The position numbers were made by a program, and so were the translations under genes. The notes below the pieces were generated by a model. The model was not told the origin of the DNA and did no database searches. It saw only the letters and a list, made by a program, of their open reading frames with translations. From positions 1,364,001 to 1,428,000 of the forward strand of contig NZ_LT629762.1 of assembly GCF_900105155.1 (NCBI RefSeq): a stretch of DNA of 64,000 bases, written 5' to 3'. This DNA comes from Pseudomonas prosekii (GTDB taxonomy: Bacteria; Pseudomonadota; Gammaproteobacteria; Pseudomonadales; Pseudomonadaceae). Below, in pieces: positions 35,474 to 44,367 of the stretch; within the stretch, counting starts at the first letter, position 1; every line of letters begins with the position of its first letter.

Positions 35474-37734
35474 CAAACACCTCCATCGGTGAGCGCCGCG
35501 TCGCGCCGCGCGGCGAGTGGATTGCCCAGCATCAGCGGCATGAATTGCGCGTGGAGCGTCTGCTGCACAAGTTTGGCAATCTGCCGCGCCTGCGTCGGGT
35601 CCTGGCCGCTGATGTTGATCACGGGGGCAAAGGTGATGTTGCGGTTATTCGCCTGCGCGCCGGCGAGGTTCTTGCTCATCTGCTCGGGAGGTGCCAGGCG
35701 ATTGACCGGGCTGACGAGTTTGTCGCCCAGCCACGAACCAACCTGCCTGCCGCCAGCGCTGCCGCCGATCCCGCCCAGCACCCCACCGACCAAACCGCCG
35801 ACGGCGGTCATCGCGCCGGGGAAAATGAACGTGCCAATCGCGGCGCCGGAAGCGGCTCCGGCGTAGAAACCTGCGAGCCCACCGACCGCCGAACCGACGC
35901 CCGCGCCGACCAGACTGGCGTCCTTGTTGCGGACGCCCTTGGCCACGTCGATACCCGAATCCACCAGCATCAGCGGCGTTGCCAGCGGACCCGCGACGCG
36001 ACCGATGCGGCTCGATTGACCGATCAAGCTTCGACCGGCACTGGACGTCATGCCCGCGTAACGGCTGCTGACCACGGATTTGAATTGCTCGGCGGTTGCC
36101 GTCGCTCGGGAAACGCTCGAGTTGTACACGCTGCTGATTTTTTCAGTAACGAGACTGCTCATCGAGGCAGCGCGGGTCATCAGCCTGCTGCCGAGGCCGG
36201 GTGGTTTGTTGCCTCCAGCCTTGCCAGAACCGTCGTCGGCGCCCAACCAGCCTTTGACTGTGTCGAGCATTTTCGCGGTCTTGAAACTTGCGGCGCCCAC
36301 GACCAGTGCCCCAGTCACCACCGGAAACATCTCGGCGAAACTACTCAGGCTATTGGTGGCCGCGCCGATTGGCAGCAGCAGGCCATTGAACAGCGGCAAT
36401 ACGCTGTCGCCGACCGAGATTTTCAGTCGTTCCAATTGCGCGTTGAAACCGTCCCAGTGCGCTTGCGAACTCTCGGCCCGGATCTGCGCCGCTTGTTGCA
36501 CCGCGCTCTTGTCGACGCCTTCAGAGGTCGCGTAAGTTTCCTTCTTGGCGACCAGCTTGAAGGCGCGCTCGACTTCGCTGACGTTCTGCAGCAATTGCAC
36601 AATCGGCTTGTCGACAGAGAACAACTGCGTGGCGAGCCCGGAGCGTTCGGCGGCGGGTTGTGCCTTCAATGCTTGGAGCACGGAAACGATGGTCTGCGGC
36701 GCACGTTCTTGCATGCCGCTGGCAAGCAATCCTGGATCAAGCCCCAGTTGCGTCCACGCCGCTTGCTGGCCTGGGGTCTTCGCCTCACCCGACGCCAAGG
36801 TCGTGGTGATTTTTTCGAAGGCGACCCCCGCATCAGTCGTTTTGACCCCAGCATTGAGCAACGCCGCCGAGAGCGCCGCAGCCTGTTCGGGCGCCATGCC
36901 GGCATTGGTTGCAGCCGCTCCGTAATGACTGAGGATCGAGCCGATATCGGCCTCCGATGCGCTCATGTTTCTGCCGAGCACACTCGTCGCGTCGGCAAGG
37001 TCTTGCGTTTGCGGACGATCCAGATTCATCGAGGTGCGCCAGCCGATCAACAGCTCAGAGGCGTCCTGCACATTCAGCTTGAAAGCCGACGCAGTAATCG
37101 CCGCGTCGCGGGTGAACTCGACAATTTTGTCCTGTCGCTTCAGCGTATCGACATTTCCGCGGGCGTCGCGCTGGTCGTTACCCACACCAGCCTTGGCCGC
37201 CGCGATCTCGACATTGGTCAGATCCACCGCGCTCGCTTTGCTCGGGGCGACCAATCGCTCACTGGCCATTTTCTCGTTGGTGATCGCCAGTTCCCGGCGC
37301 TGATCACCTTCGAACTTGATCACCAACGCCAGATCGGCCATCGCCGCGTCGAGATTGATCGCGGGCCGCAACGGCGCATAAGGTTGATTGTCACTGCCCG
37401 CGCTTTTGCTGCTCAGGTCAGCGCCAGCGCTCGAACCGACCATAGGCCCAGACTTGTCGTTCATCCCTTGCAACAACGAACGTTGCGAGGTGAGCGTGGT
37501 ATTGAGGGATTCCAGCACCGCGCGCAACTGTCCCTGCTCTTTGGTCAGCGCGTTGATTTCCTGACTCGCCCCGGCCAGCGCCAGACTCAGCCCGGCGAAC
37601 CCCTGCTGCGCATCCGGGGCAACCGTGCTCGAGGTATCGGGCGGCGCCAGATCGGCGTGTTTGCCAGCGCCATTCAACGCCCAGGCGTCTTGATCGACTG
37701 CGCTGAACTTGAGCGAATAAGTATCTTCCGCCAT
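35473..37734 (-). CDS. Tailocin tape-measure protein
   Basis: This 753-residue protein is the longest gene of the cluster and its length sets tube length. A charged helical N-terminus is followed by the tail-tape-measure core (ELLIGWRTSMNLDRPQTQDL, APEQAAALSAALLNAGVKTT), and a glycine/alanine-rich hydrophobic C-terminal stretch (VGSAVGGLAGFYAGAASGAA) that probably inserts into the target membrane. It follows the frameshifted tail-assembly gene, as in P2 and lambda. At 753 residues it is in the usual range for R-type particles. Confidence 0.9.
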   Translation of the reverse strand: MAEDTYSLKFSAVDQDAWALNGAGKHADLAPPDTSSTVAPDAQQGFAGLSLALAGASQEINALTKEQGQLRAVLESLNTTLTSQRSLLQGMNDKSGPMVGSSAGADLSSKSAGSDNQPYAPLRPAINLDAAMADLALVIKFEGDQRRELAITNEKMASERLVAPSKASAVDLTNVEIAAAKAGVGNDQRDARGNVDTLKRQDKIVEFTRDAAITASAFKLNVQDASELLIGWRTSMNLDRPQTQDLADATSVLGRNMSASEADIGSILSHYGAAATNAGMAPEQAAALSAALLNAGVKTTDAGVAFEKITTTLASGEAKTPGQQAAWTQLGLDPGLLASGMQERAPQTIVSVLQALKAQPAAERSGLATQLFSVDKPIVQLLQNVSEVERAFKLVAKKETYATSEGVDKSAVQQAAQIRAESSQAHWDGFNAQLERLKISVGDSVLPLFNGLLLPIGAATNSLSSFAEMFPVVTGALVVGAASFKTAKMLDTVKGWLGADDGSGKAGGNKPPGLGSRLMTRAASMSSLVTEKISSVYNSSVSRATATAEQFKSVVSSRYAGMTSSAGRSLIGQSSRIGRVAGPLATPLMLVDSGIDVAKGVRNKDASLVGAGVGSAVGGLAGFYAGAASGAAIGTFIFPGAMTAVGGLVGGVLGGIGGSAGGRQVGSWLGDKLVSPVNRLAPPEQMSKNLAGAQANNRNITFAPVINISGQDPTQARQIAKLVQQTLHAQFMPLMLGNPLAARRDAALTDGGV

Positions 37735-37740
37735 CTCGCT

Positions 37741-37905
37741 CTACTCCTGTTTGAGGCCAAGGCGAGTGACCGCGATGTCGTAGCGGCGCAATGCCTTGCC
37801 AGCGTCCCACTCCAGAATCTGCGCTTCACTTACCGGGTAAATGAGCGGCACCACATCGAGGATTACTTCGATGTCGCGCTCTGAAAGAAGGCCGCCGGTT
37901 TGTTT
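37741..37905 (-). CDS. Tail-assembly chaperone extension (E'), made by -1 frameshift
   Basis: A 54-codon frame in the -1 register follows the slippery heptamer T-TTT-TTA (37911 down to 37905). It encodes a segment with DIEVILDVVPLIYPVSEAQI and ALRRYDIAVTRLGLKQE and ends at TAG 37741-37743, six bases before the tape-measure start. It has no convincing start of its own. By analogy with P2 E/E' and lambda G/GT, the fusion (about 240 residues) is the second chaperone form. Confidence 0.75.
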   Translation of the reverse strand, partial: KQTGGLLSERDIEVILDVVPLIYPVSEAQILEWDAGKALRRYDIAVTRLGLKQE

Positions 37906-38462
37906 AAAAAATCGTCTATGCGCACCTGCAACTGGGTCCAGTCAGGCACGGTCAACAGGTCCAGATCGGGCAGCATCAGGCCGGTGCAATGCGCGGTAAT
38001 GAATTCGGCGCGTTCCTTGGCGGTCTTGAGTTTTTTCATCGCTTTGGTCGCGCGCAGCACCGGCATTTCCAGGCTCAGCGTGGTCATGCTGCGGCCGCCC
38101 GCATTGAGTGGTTGCAGCAATTGCACTTGATCGGGATCAGGCGATTGCGCGAGGTCAGATTTTTCCTCGGCGGCGTTGGCCTGCTGCAGGAAATGCGAGG
38201 CCGGACGCGTCGACATTTCGTGCACGTACTGGGCGATGCTCACGTAGTCAGGGCGTTTGAGCTGATCGAGCTCCTTGACCGACAAACCGCTGGCCAATTT
38301 CGCCAGTTCGAAAAACTGATCGTCCTCATCGTCACCGGCGCGGGCCAAAGCGTCTTTTTGCGCGGCGTAAAACAGCGGTTTGAGTTTGATCTGGGTGATC
38401 TGCGATTCGTCGTCAGCGGTAATCGGCGACAGCAGCACATGCGTAGGAGGTATCCAGGACAT
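37863..38462 (-). CDS. Tailocin tail-assembly chaperone (gpE-like)
   Basis: This 199-residue protein starts MSWIPPTHVLLSPITADDES and has the DUF2765-like/tail-assembly pattern LASGLSVKELDQLKRPDYVS. About residue 184-186 the codons GAT-TTT-TTA form the slippery heptamer T-TTT-TTA that allows a -1 shift into the E' frame. The ATG at 38460-38462 has AAGGAA upstream. It sits between the tube gene (separated by a REP pair) and the tape measure. Confidence 0.8.
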   Translation of the reverse strand: MSWIPPTHVLLSPITADDESQITQIKLKPLFYAAQKDALARAGDDEDDQFFELAKLASGLSVKELDQLKRPDYVSIAQYVHEMSTRPASHFLQQANAAEEKSDLAQSPDPDQVQLLQPLNAGGRSMTTLSLEMPVLRATKAMKKLKTAKERAEFITAHCTGLMLPDLDLLTVPDWTQLQVRIDDFLNKPAAFFQSATSK

Positions 38463-38524
38463 GAAGGGATTCCTTGGTGGATCGTGGGGAGGTATCGCGC
38501 CATACCGCTCAATCAAAGTGCATC

Positions 38525-38611
38525 GCGGGAGCGAGCGTGTTCGCGAAGGCTTGGCCTCATCCGGCAGCAATGTGTCGGGCACGGCGCTACCGCGAGCAGG
38601 CTCGCTCCCAT
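38525..38611. repeat. REP palindrome pair inside the tailocin cluster
   Basis: GCGGGAGCGAGCGTGTTCGC and the partly complementary GCGAGCAGGCTCGCTCCCAT lie between the tube and chaperone genes. The arms have diverged, with mismatches in the left copy. Confidence 0.85.
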
Positions 38612-38645
38612 AGGTTTTGCGTTTAACCGGCGGCGGTGGCGCGGA

Positions 38646-39152
38646 TCAGGTAATCAACACCGCGCGGCGGGCGTCGCCGAGGATGTCGACGCCGTTGAGC
38701 ATGAACTTCTGGGTACGCACGTCGATGTCGACTACAGGGATACCGTTTTCAATACGGTTGTACGTGCGGCAAGTGAGTTCCAGCGCAGTGGTGGGTTTGT
38801 CGCCCATCTTCATCTTGGTCTCGGTCAGAATTTTCAGCTTGCCGCCGACCGTGTGGTAGGTGAACCACGTGTTGCCATCCTGATCCTGACCGGCTTCACG
38901 CACGCTCAACAGAATGTCATCACCCATGTTCACGCCCATCGCCAGCATCACTTCCGGGCCCATGCCCTGCAGGGTCAGCGTGCAGGCGAGCGGCTTGGCG
39001 CCCTTGACCATTTGCTCGACGATAAAGCGCCCGCCGCGCATGTCCTCCACGTCGAATTCAATCTTCGGCGGGGTGAAATCGTCCACGGTCGCCGACAACG
39101 GCAGGCCCTGCAGGGTGGCCGCAATGGCCTGTCTTACACGGTTGGTAAACAT
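38646..39152 (-). CDS. Tailocin tube protein (gpFII-like)
   Basis: This 168-residue protein, MFTNRVRQAIAATLQGLPLS onward, has the major tail tube pattern of P2 FII (LACTLTLQGMGPEVMLAMGV, LKILTETKMKMGDKPTTALE). It forms the inner tube driven through the target envelope. The start overlaps the sheath stop by one base. Confidence 0.92.
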   Translation of the reverse strand: MFTNRVRQAIAATLQGLPLSATVDDFTPPKIEFDVEDMRGGRFIVEQMVKGAKPLACTLTLQGMGPEVMLAMGVNMGDDILLSVREAGQDQDGNTWFTYHTVGGKLKILTETKMKMGDKPTTALELTCRTYNRIENGIPVVDIDVRTQKFMLNGVDILGDARRAVLIT

Positions 39153-40318
39153 TAGAGAACATCCTCCAGGAACTGCTCGATGATTTCATCGCGGGCGTTG
39201 AGTTGATAAACCATGTGTTCGTTCGGCGCGAAGCGACCGTAGTCGATGACGATGAACCAGGTGCCGTTCTTGTACTTCTCGACGCTGTTCAATTCCGGGT
39301 GCAGGTACACGCTGCCGCCGGGAATGGTTTCGTCGGCGACCAGGGTTTGCAGCCAGTCGTTGATGCGCTTGACCTCTTGATCCATGAAGGATTTGGTCAG
39401 GTTTTTGGCCATGGCTTTCTGTCCGGCCTTGACCAATTTGCGGCTGATCGCATCTTCGAGGCCGACGTAGCTGATGAACTTGCCGGTGATCGAACGGTTA
39501 CCCAGCAGCGAGAAGCCGCCGAGGATGGTCCGGGCGTAATAGCTGATGCCGTAGCGGTTAAGCAGATCGCCCTCGGTGGAGGTGTCGAGAATGTTGTATT
39601 CGACAACCCGCGAAACGTCCTCGGCGTAGGTCACCTGGCTGCCCGGACTTTCCCATTGCTTGACCTTCGCCAGCGCGGCGATGGCCAGGCTCGATGGCGC
39701 GAGGAACACGTTTTTCTTCGCGACCTTGGAGTACACCGCCGGCATGTTGTGCACCAGCAGGCAACGGTCGAAACCGAGGTCCGCACCGCCCAGTTCCTGG
39801 CTGTAAGTCACTTGATCAGCGACCGCGGCATCCTTGCCGTCGAGCACTACACGGGCCTTGATGCGCTTGCCGAACGAAGCGAATTCGCTGGCCACTGCTT
39901 TGGTCCCGGTGAAGCCTGGCGCACCGATGATGGTCAGGTCTTCCGGCACACCGCCCAACGCAGCCAAGCCGAGTTTGCGTCCGGTCACCGGCTCGACACC
40001 GCCGATCACGTTGTTGACGGTGTCCGCCGCGGCGCCGCCCGCTTCGACGATGACCACATAGACCGGCACTTTCACCACTTTGAGAATCTGGTACACCGCG
40101 TGAAACAGCGTGCCCGACTCGGCGCCCGTCGGATCGAGCAGCCCTTGGGTGGTGAAGCTGTTGATGCGAAACGGCGAATTGCGCGGGATCAGCGGATCGG
40201 CGTTGGGCGCAGTGCCGACCAGACCGATAACGTTGTCGCCCAGGCCACCCATGGCCTCGGGCGATTCAGTGGCATTGACGGTAATGCCGTTGTGCTCGAA
40301 GTTCAAAACCTCAGCCAT
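39152..40318 (-). CDS. Tailocin contractile sheath protein (gpFI-like)
   Basis: This 388-residue sheath protein has NSPFRINSFTTQGLLDPTGA near the N-terminus, central YYARTILGGFSLLGNRSITG and the C-terminal insertion KTWFIVIDYGRFAPN-like segment (GTWFIVIDYGRFAPNEHMVY). Presence of a sheath establishes that the particle is contractile (R-type) rather than flexible (F-type). Confidence 0.93.
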   Translation of the reverse strand: MAEVLNFEHNGITVNATESPEAMGGLGDNVIGLVGTAPNADPLIPRNSPFRINSFTTQGLLDPTGAESGTLFHAVYQILKVVKVPVYVVIVEAGGAAADTVNNVIGGVEPVTGRKLGLAALGGVPEDLTIIGAPGFTGTKAVASEFASFGKRIKARVVLDGKDAAVADQVTYSQELGGADLGFDRCLLVHNMPAVYSKVAKKNVFLAPSSLAIAALAKVKQWESPGSQVTYAEDVSRVVEYNILDTSTEGDLLNRYGISYYARTILGGFSLLGNRSITGKFISYVGLEDAISRKLVKAGQKAMAKNLTKSFMDQEVKRINDWLQTLVADETIPGGSVYLHPELNSVEKYKNGTWFIVIDYGRFAPNEHMVYQLNARDEIIEQFLEDVL

Positions 40319-40320
40319 GG

Positions 40321-40506
40321 TTATTCAGCCTTCTTGGCAGCGGCCTTATCGGCCTGGGTGGTAGGAGTTTTCAGCTCAAGGCGACCGGCACTCAGCAGTG
40401 CGTTGGCTTCGACGTCGAGCAAGTCGAGGTCCTCGCCAGCGGTCGACCAATGACCACGCCCAACGGGGAATGGGACGAGGACGGTGTAAGTTTGGCGTTC
40501 TGCCAT
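40321..40506 (-). CDS. DUF2635-family small tail protein
   Basis: This 61-residue protein starts MAERQTYTVLVPFPVGRGHW after the ribosome site GGAGAAACC. DUF2635 proteins lie directly before the sheath gene in many contractile tails; the function is unknown. It is the first gene after two terminator-like hairpins. Confidence 0.75.
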   Translation of the reverse strand: MAERQTYTVLVPFPVGRGHWSTAGEDLDLLDVEANALLSAGRLELKTPTTQADKAAAKKAE

Positions 40507-40525
40507 TTTGGTTTCTCCAGAAACG

Positions 40526-40603
40526 AAAAAGCCCCATTCGATTGGGGCTTTCGGGTGGTGTTGGGATGTAGCGGATAAGAAAACGCCCCGACGGTGGGGG
40601 CGC
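40526..40603 (-). terminator. Two tandem terminator-like hairpins inside the tailocin operon
   Basis: Minus strand: CGCCCCCACCGTCGGGGCG followed by TTTTC (40579-40603), then AAAGCCCCAATCGAATGGGG followed by CTTTTTC (40526-40552). Both lie between the fibre-assembly stop and the DUF2635 ribosome site. Confidence 0.7.
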
Positions 40604-41218
40604 TTATTGGAGCTGGCCGGACAGCCAGGTGGGTGCAACGGGGCGGTGATCCTCCAGAGGAAACTCCGCGCCTTGCGGCCAGTCGCGCAGCTTGCGCCGG
40701 TAGACTTGCAGCTCGGCGTATTGCTCGGCAGTTAAGCTAGTCGTAACTCCCTCCTCTAACTCATCACGGTGGCGTGTTATCACGCCATCGGTCGCTGTAA
40801 GCCGGGCATCACGCCATGTCCGCTCTGCTAACGCGGCCTCCTGCAGGGAAGGTAGTGGTCGATCGATAAGTATCGGATAACCACGATCATCAGGAGCAAT
40901 CATTTTGCCAAGAGATTGCCCTCGCAACATTTCGTGGCGGCACTCGTCCGTTATTTCTACCGCATCTTCGGGAATCAAACAGTTCTGGCTGACGACTTCA
41001 AGCATGTCGGGAACAGCACTCATATCGAGTACATTCCGTATCGTTGTCGGCTCTTCACCCTCGTTCCTCATCAACTCATCGCCAACCTGCACCGACTCCC
41101 CCGGCAGTAGGACGATATTGATCTTTGGCCTGATCCAAGCAGGGTCCTGAGTCATAGTCAGGCGAGCACCATGAATCTCGGCGCTGTAAAAACCGCCTGT
41201 TTGCGCAGAATAGAACAT
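40604..41218 (-). CDS. Tail-fibre assembly chaperone
   Basis: This 204-residue protein, MFYSAQTGGFYSAEIHGARL onward, has the tail-fibre assembly pattern: an N-terminal FYS...GFY motif and a C-terminal DUF4376-like helical part (TSLTAEQYAELQVYRRKLRD). It folds the adjacent fibre tip and usually co-varies with it. The region is less GC-rich than its neighbours, as is common for exchanged fibre/chaperone cassettes. Ribosome site GGAGATCC precedes the ATG. Confidence 0.85.
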   Translation of the reverse strand: MFYSAQTGGFYSAEIHGARLTMTQDPAWIRPKINIVLLPGESVQVGDELMRNEGEEPTTIRNVLDMSAVPDMLEVVSQNCLIPEDAVEITDECRHEMLRGQSLGKMIAPDDRGYPILIDRPLPSLQEAALAERTWRDARLTATDGVITRHRDELEEGVTTSLTAEQYAELQVYRRKLRDWPQGAEFPLEDHRPVAPTWLSGQLQ

Positions 41219-41227
41219 AGGATCTCC

Positions 41228-42739
41228 TTAGTAGCCGATGGCAATCCATCGCGCAATTTGCTGACCTGCATACAGGTTTTGAAGTTTGTATTGGCTAGCG
41301 CTGACCATATCGGCGTTGACCGTGCCCTGCGCCGGGGTTCCAAAAGTCGCAACGATGCTTAAGCATCCATTCGTAAAGGCAATAGGATACGAGTAGGTCG
41401 TGGTGGCACTAGCGGGAAGGTTCTGATAACCCCACTGCATAATCAGGCCACTCGGTAACTTCTGGCTGCCATTTGGAAGCATTGAACTTGCAAACGCTGG
41501 CGAGTACTTGAGTTGGGAGCCTCCCGCTATGCGCCAGGACAAACCGTTCCAAAGAATCTCTGCGGTGTCTCCCGCTTTCACTGGCAGGCTGGGGGTGTCG
41601 GTGCTGCCCATAGACATAGGGCTTCCACCCTGGGCGATGAAAGTAATCACCCCCGTGTTTACCGACGAAACCGTAATTCTCCACCCCGGAATCAACCCGC
41701 TGGCGAGTGGCAAAGTTACGCTGAAGGTTGAAGAACCAAACAATGCAATCTCTTTACCGCTATCTGCTGGTAGCAGGGTAGTAGCGACGTCTAGAGGCTT
41801 AACCCCAGACGCGTTACCCAACGCTCGCTGAACGAACGACGTCGTGGCAAGCGCTTTCGAATCATCAAACAGCGGAGGCGTATTCGCCGTAGGGCTGACC
41901 AATGCAGGCGCATTGAGCGGCGCAAAGCCTTGCGTCACGTTCTGGAACGTCAACGCCGTGGTGCCCAGGACAATTGCTCCATCAGTGATCAACTGCCAGC
42001 GGGTATCGGCCAGCGTTGCCCCCTGCTCCACGGAGACGATCAGACCCGACGTCACGTCTGCACTGACATCCGCGTCTTTCGCCCGCACCCAGGCCGCGAC
42101 TGCGGCAACATAGATGCCGTTATCTTTCGCGGCCGTCTGGTTTTTAACCAGAACCCGATCACCCGCAACAACTGCAATGCCATCAATTGTTTGAGGTCCG
42201 GCCAACGTGATGTTAGCGGTAGTCGCGACGCGTACCGATTGCTTGCTGTCGAGCTTGGCGAGTTCGTCAGCGACATAGGAAGTAACCCACGCACGTGTCG
42301 CTTTCACCACGGTGTCGTCAATCAGCAACGTCACCAAGGACGCATTACTGGTTTCGAAAATCGAGCGAATGTAGAACTCTTTCCCCGACCCCGACGTGGC
42401 CAGAACCGGTTTGAACGACTCCGGGTATTTGACGATGGCGTACAAAACCCCGGTATCGGTCCAGATCCCGGCCTCGCGCACATACCAGCCGCCCACGTCC
42501 GGTGGGATGGTCACTTCAGCGAGCAGCCAGCTCGGGTTTTTCTCATCCTGGAACAGTGCATTGAGCGGCCCGCGCCAGACTTCGCGCTTGAGTGCGGTGT
42601 CGGTGGCGGCCGGGTTGTAAACCGCACCGCCGCCGTCACCGACGGAAATCTGGGACAACTTGATCGGCAGGCCCGCCGCTTTGCAGGCAGTTTCGTAGGC
42701 GATCCCCGCGTTGGTAAGCAGGGTGTAGTAGTCGGCCAT
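41228..42739 (-). CDS. Tailocin tail fibre (receptor-binding protein)
   Basis: This 503-residue protein has a conserved N-terminal P2 gpH-type attachment domain (about 1-160: MADYYTLLTNAGIAYETACK, GGWYVREAGIWTDTGVLYAI), a central repeat-like shaft with VATTANITLAGPQTIDGIAV, and a divergent C-terminal tip (about 330-503) ending IARWIAIGY that determines which strains are hit. A single fibre gene is seen. Confidence 0.9.
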   Translation of the reverse strand: MADYYTLLTNAGIAYETACKAAGLPIKLSQISVGDGGGAVYNPAATDTALKREVWRGPLNALFQDEKNPSWLLAEVTIPPDVGGWYVREAGIWTDTGVLYAIVKYPESFKPVLATSGSGKEFYIRSIFETSNASLVTLLIDDTVVKATRAWVTSYVADELAKLDSKQSVRVATTANITLAGPQTIDGIAVVAGDRVLVKNQTAAKDNGIYVAAVAAWVRAKDADVSADVTSGLIVSVEQGATLADTRWQLITDGAIVLGTTALTFQNVTQGFAPLNAPALVSPTANTPPLFDDSKALATTSFVQRALGNASGVKPLDVATTLLPADSGKEIALFGSSTFSVTLPLASGLIPGWRITVSSVNTGVITFIAQGGSPMSMGSTDTPSLPVKAGDTAEILWNGLSWRIAGGSQLKYSPAFASSMLPNGSQKLPSGLIMQWGYQNLPASATTTYSYPIAFTNGCLSIVATFGTPAQGTVNADMVSASQYKLQNLYAGQQIARWIAIGY

Positions 42740-43375
42740 TTAGGACCCCTGAGGATAAATAGTGGAGGTTTCGACGGTGTAGAGCCCGGCGGCCATGAAG
42801 GCCTGACCCGAGGCTTCGAGCCCTTCGATGAAAATCGGATAAACCGTGGTCAGTTCGCCGCATAGGGTGGCGGCGCCGATGACGTGATTGCCGAAGGCAC
42901 TCAGGCCGACGGAGACCTTTAAGGTGTCGCGCTCACCTTTGGCGTCCGCCAGGCGTCGATCAAGGCGCGCATCGATTTCTTCGCTGTAAGGCTGTTCGGT
43001 AAAAGCCCTGACGGAAAAGCTGTAAGGCGCGCCCGGAGGCGTTTGCTCGTACCAGGCCCGCACATCGGGTTGGAGCCGCAAACCTTTGGCGGCGTTTTCC
43101 AGCGCCTTTCGAGTACCGGCCTGCCGTGCGGTGGGCCAAGCGAGTTCGACCGTCAAGCGCTTCTCAGCTTCAGGCGCTTCGGAACTCCACTCGCTGACCC
43201 CGCGATCCGCGCCGAGGTATGGCAAGAATGCCATTGGTGTCTCAGCCGGATTCATCAACTGCGGAAACGGCGGTTGAATGCGCTCCAGCAATCTGCCGAA
43301 ACCAATATCCAGTGCCCTTTCCAGCGCTGAACTGTTGGCCGGCAGCAGGCTCGGGCGCGGTCGGTGATCACTCAT
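42740..43375 (-). CDS. Tailocin baseplate protein gpI
   Basis: This 211-residue protein starts MSDHRPRPSLLPANSSALER. It has the gpI pattern of a start rich in Pro/Leu, MNPAETPMAFLPYLGADRGV and WPTARQAGTRKALENAAKGL. It connects baseplate wedge and fibre. It overlaps gpJ by 4 bases. Confidence 0.88.
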   Translation of the reverse strand: MSDHRPRPSLLPANSSALERALDIGFGRLLERIQPPFPQLMNPAETPMAFLPYLGADRGVSEWSSEAPEAEKRLTVELAWPTARQAGTRKALENAAKGLRLQPDVRAWYEQTPPGAPYSFSVRAFTEQPYSEEIDARLDRRLADAKGERDTLKVSVGLSAFGNHVIGAATLCGELTTVYPIFIEGLEASGQAFMAAGLYTVETSTIYPQGS

Positions 43376-44367
43376 AGCGTGTCCACCTCAACCTCGACGC
43401 CCGTGCAATACGGGGCCTGGAATGCGCTTGTGACAATCGGCGCCAGCGGTTCAAGGATTTGCAATTGAACCGCGCCGGCGCTGTGCAGCGTGTAGTCGAT
43501 CCAGCTCGGGTCGACGCGTCCTTCGAGGCGATGACACGCATCGGCATAGGCTTGCAACTGCTGCTGCGCGGCGACTTTGGTCAATCCGGAATCCGGGCCG
43601 GCGTTGATCTTCGCGACGACGCGGATTTTGTAGTTTTTGATTTGCGCGCCTTGCACAGTGACGAGGTCCGTTTCCGGGCGCACGTCGGGCCGGGCAAAGT
43701 GCTGGCGCACGCCTTGCAACAGTTCAGCGGACGGCGTGCCATCGCCCTCTCGGGCAAGCACCGTGACCCGCACTTCGCCAGGCGCAGTGCGACGGCCGTT
43801 GCCATCCTTGACCTGTGCGGCGAAGCCGTCCGGGCTGAAGGTGTAAGTGACGGTCAGCACCCCGGCAAAGGCGCTGTCGACCTTCACTGCGGGCCGTTCG
43901 CCGAGGGTGAAAACTTCCCGCCGATACTGCATCCGCGACCCCGCCGCCGGTGCATGCGGCGCCAGGTAATAACGCAACCGGGCGTCATCGTCGCTTTCGT
44001 AAACCGGCGGCACGGGCGGGAATGCCGCCGGGTCGCCGGGGTCCAGCAATTGACGCTCAAGGCCCATGTCCGCGAGGCGTGCATCAAGGTTGCTGCCAGT
44101 GGCCCACCACGCCAGCATCTGCTTGATCCGGGCGTTGTATTTACGTTCGTGGATTTGCAAACGCACGCAAAAGGCTTCGAGCGCCAGGGTCAGCAATTCG
44201 CTTTCGTTGTCGAGGCTGACCAGCAGTTTTGCCGCACTCTCGGGCGAACGGGCGCCGACGTATTCCACGACAAAGGTCTTGAACTCGGCGAGCAAGTCTT
44301 CAAAGACCTCGACCGTGACGATGGCCGGCTCGGCCAATTGGTTTTGGCCGGGGATCAACATACTCAT
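43372..44367 (-). CDS. Tailocin baseplate protein gpJ
   Basis: This 331-residue baseplate wedge protein (gp6/gpJ family) has MLAWWATGSNLDARLADMGL near residue 84, the conserved DARLRYYLAPHA and a C-terminal SWIDYTLHSAGAVQLQI. It overlaps gpW at its start (ATGA) and gpI at its end (4 bases). Confidence 0.9.
   Translation of the reverse strand: MSMLIPGQNQLAEPAIVTVEVFEDLLAEFKTFVVEYVGARSPESAAKLLVSLDNESELLTLALEAFCVRLQIHERKYNARIKQMLAWWATGSNLDARLADMGLERQLLDPGDPAAFPPVPPVYESDDDARLRYYLAPHAPAAGSRMQYRREVFTLGERPAVKVDSAFAGVLTVTYTFSPDGFAAQVKDGNGRRTAPGEVRVTVLAREGDGTPSAELLQGVRQHFARPDVRPETDLVTVQGAQIKNYKIRVVAKINAGPDSGLTKVAAQQQLQAYADACHRLEGRVDPSWIDYTLHSAGAVQLQILEPLAPIVTSAFQAPYCTGVEVEVDTL

Noticed and set aside
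35545..37884. 779-codon open frame antisense to the tape-measure gene
   Set aside because: Arg/Gln/His-rich translation typical of antisense high-GC frames; the tape-measure gene on the minus strand fits its neighbours and coupling.
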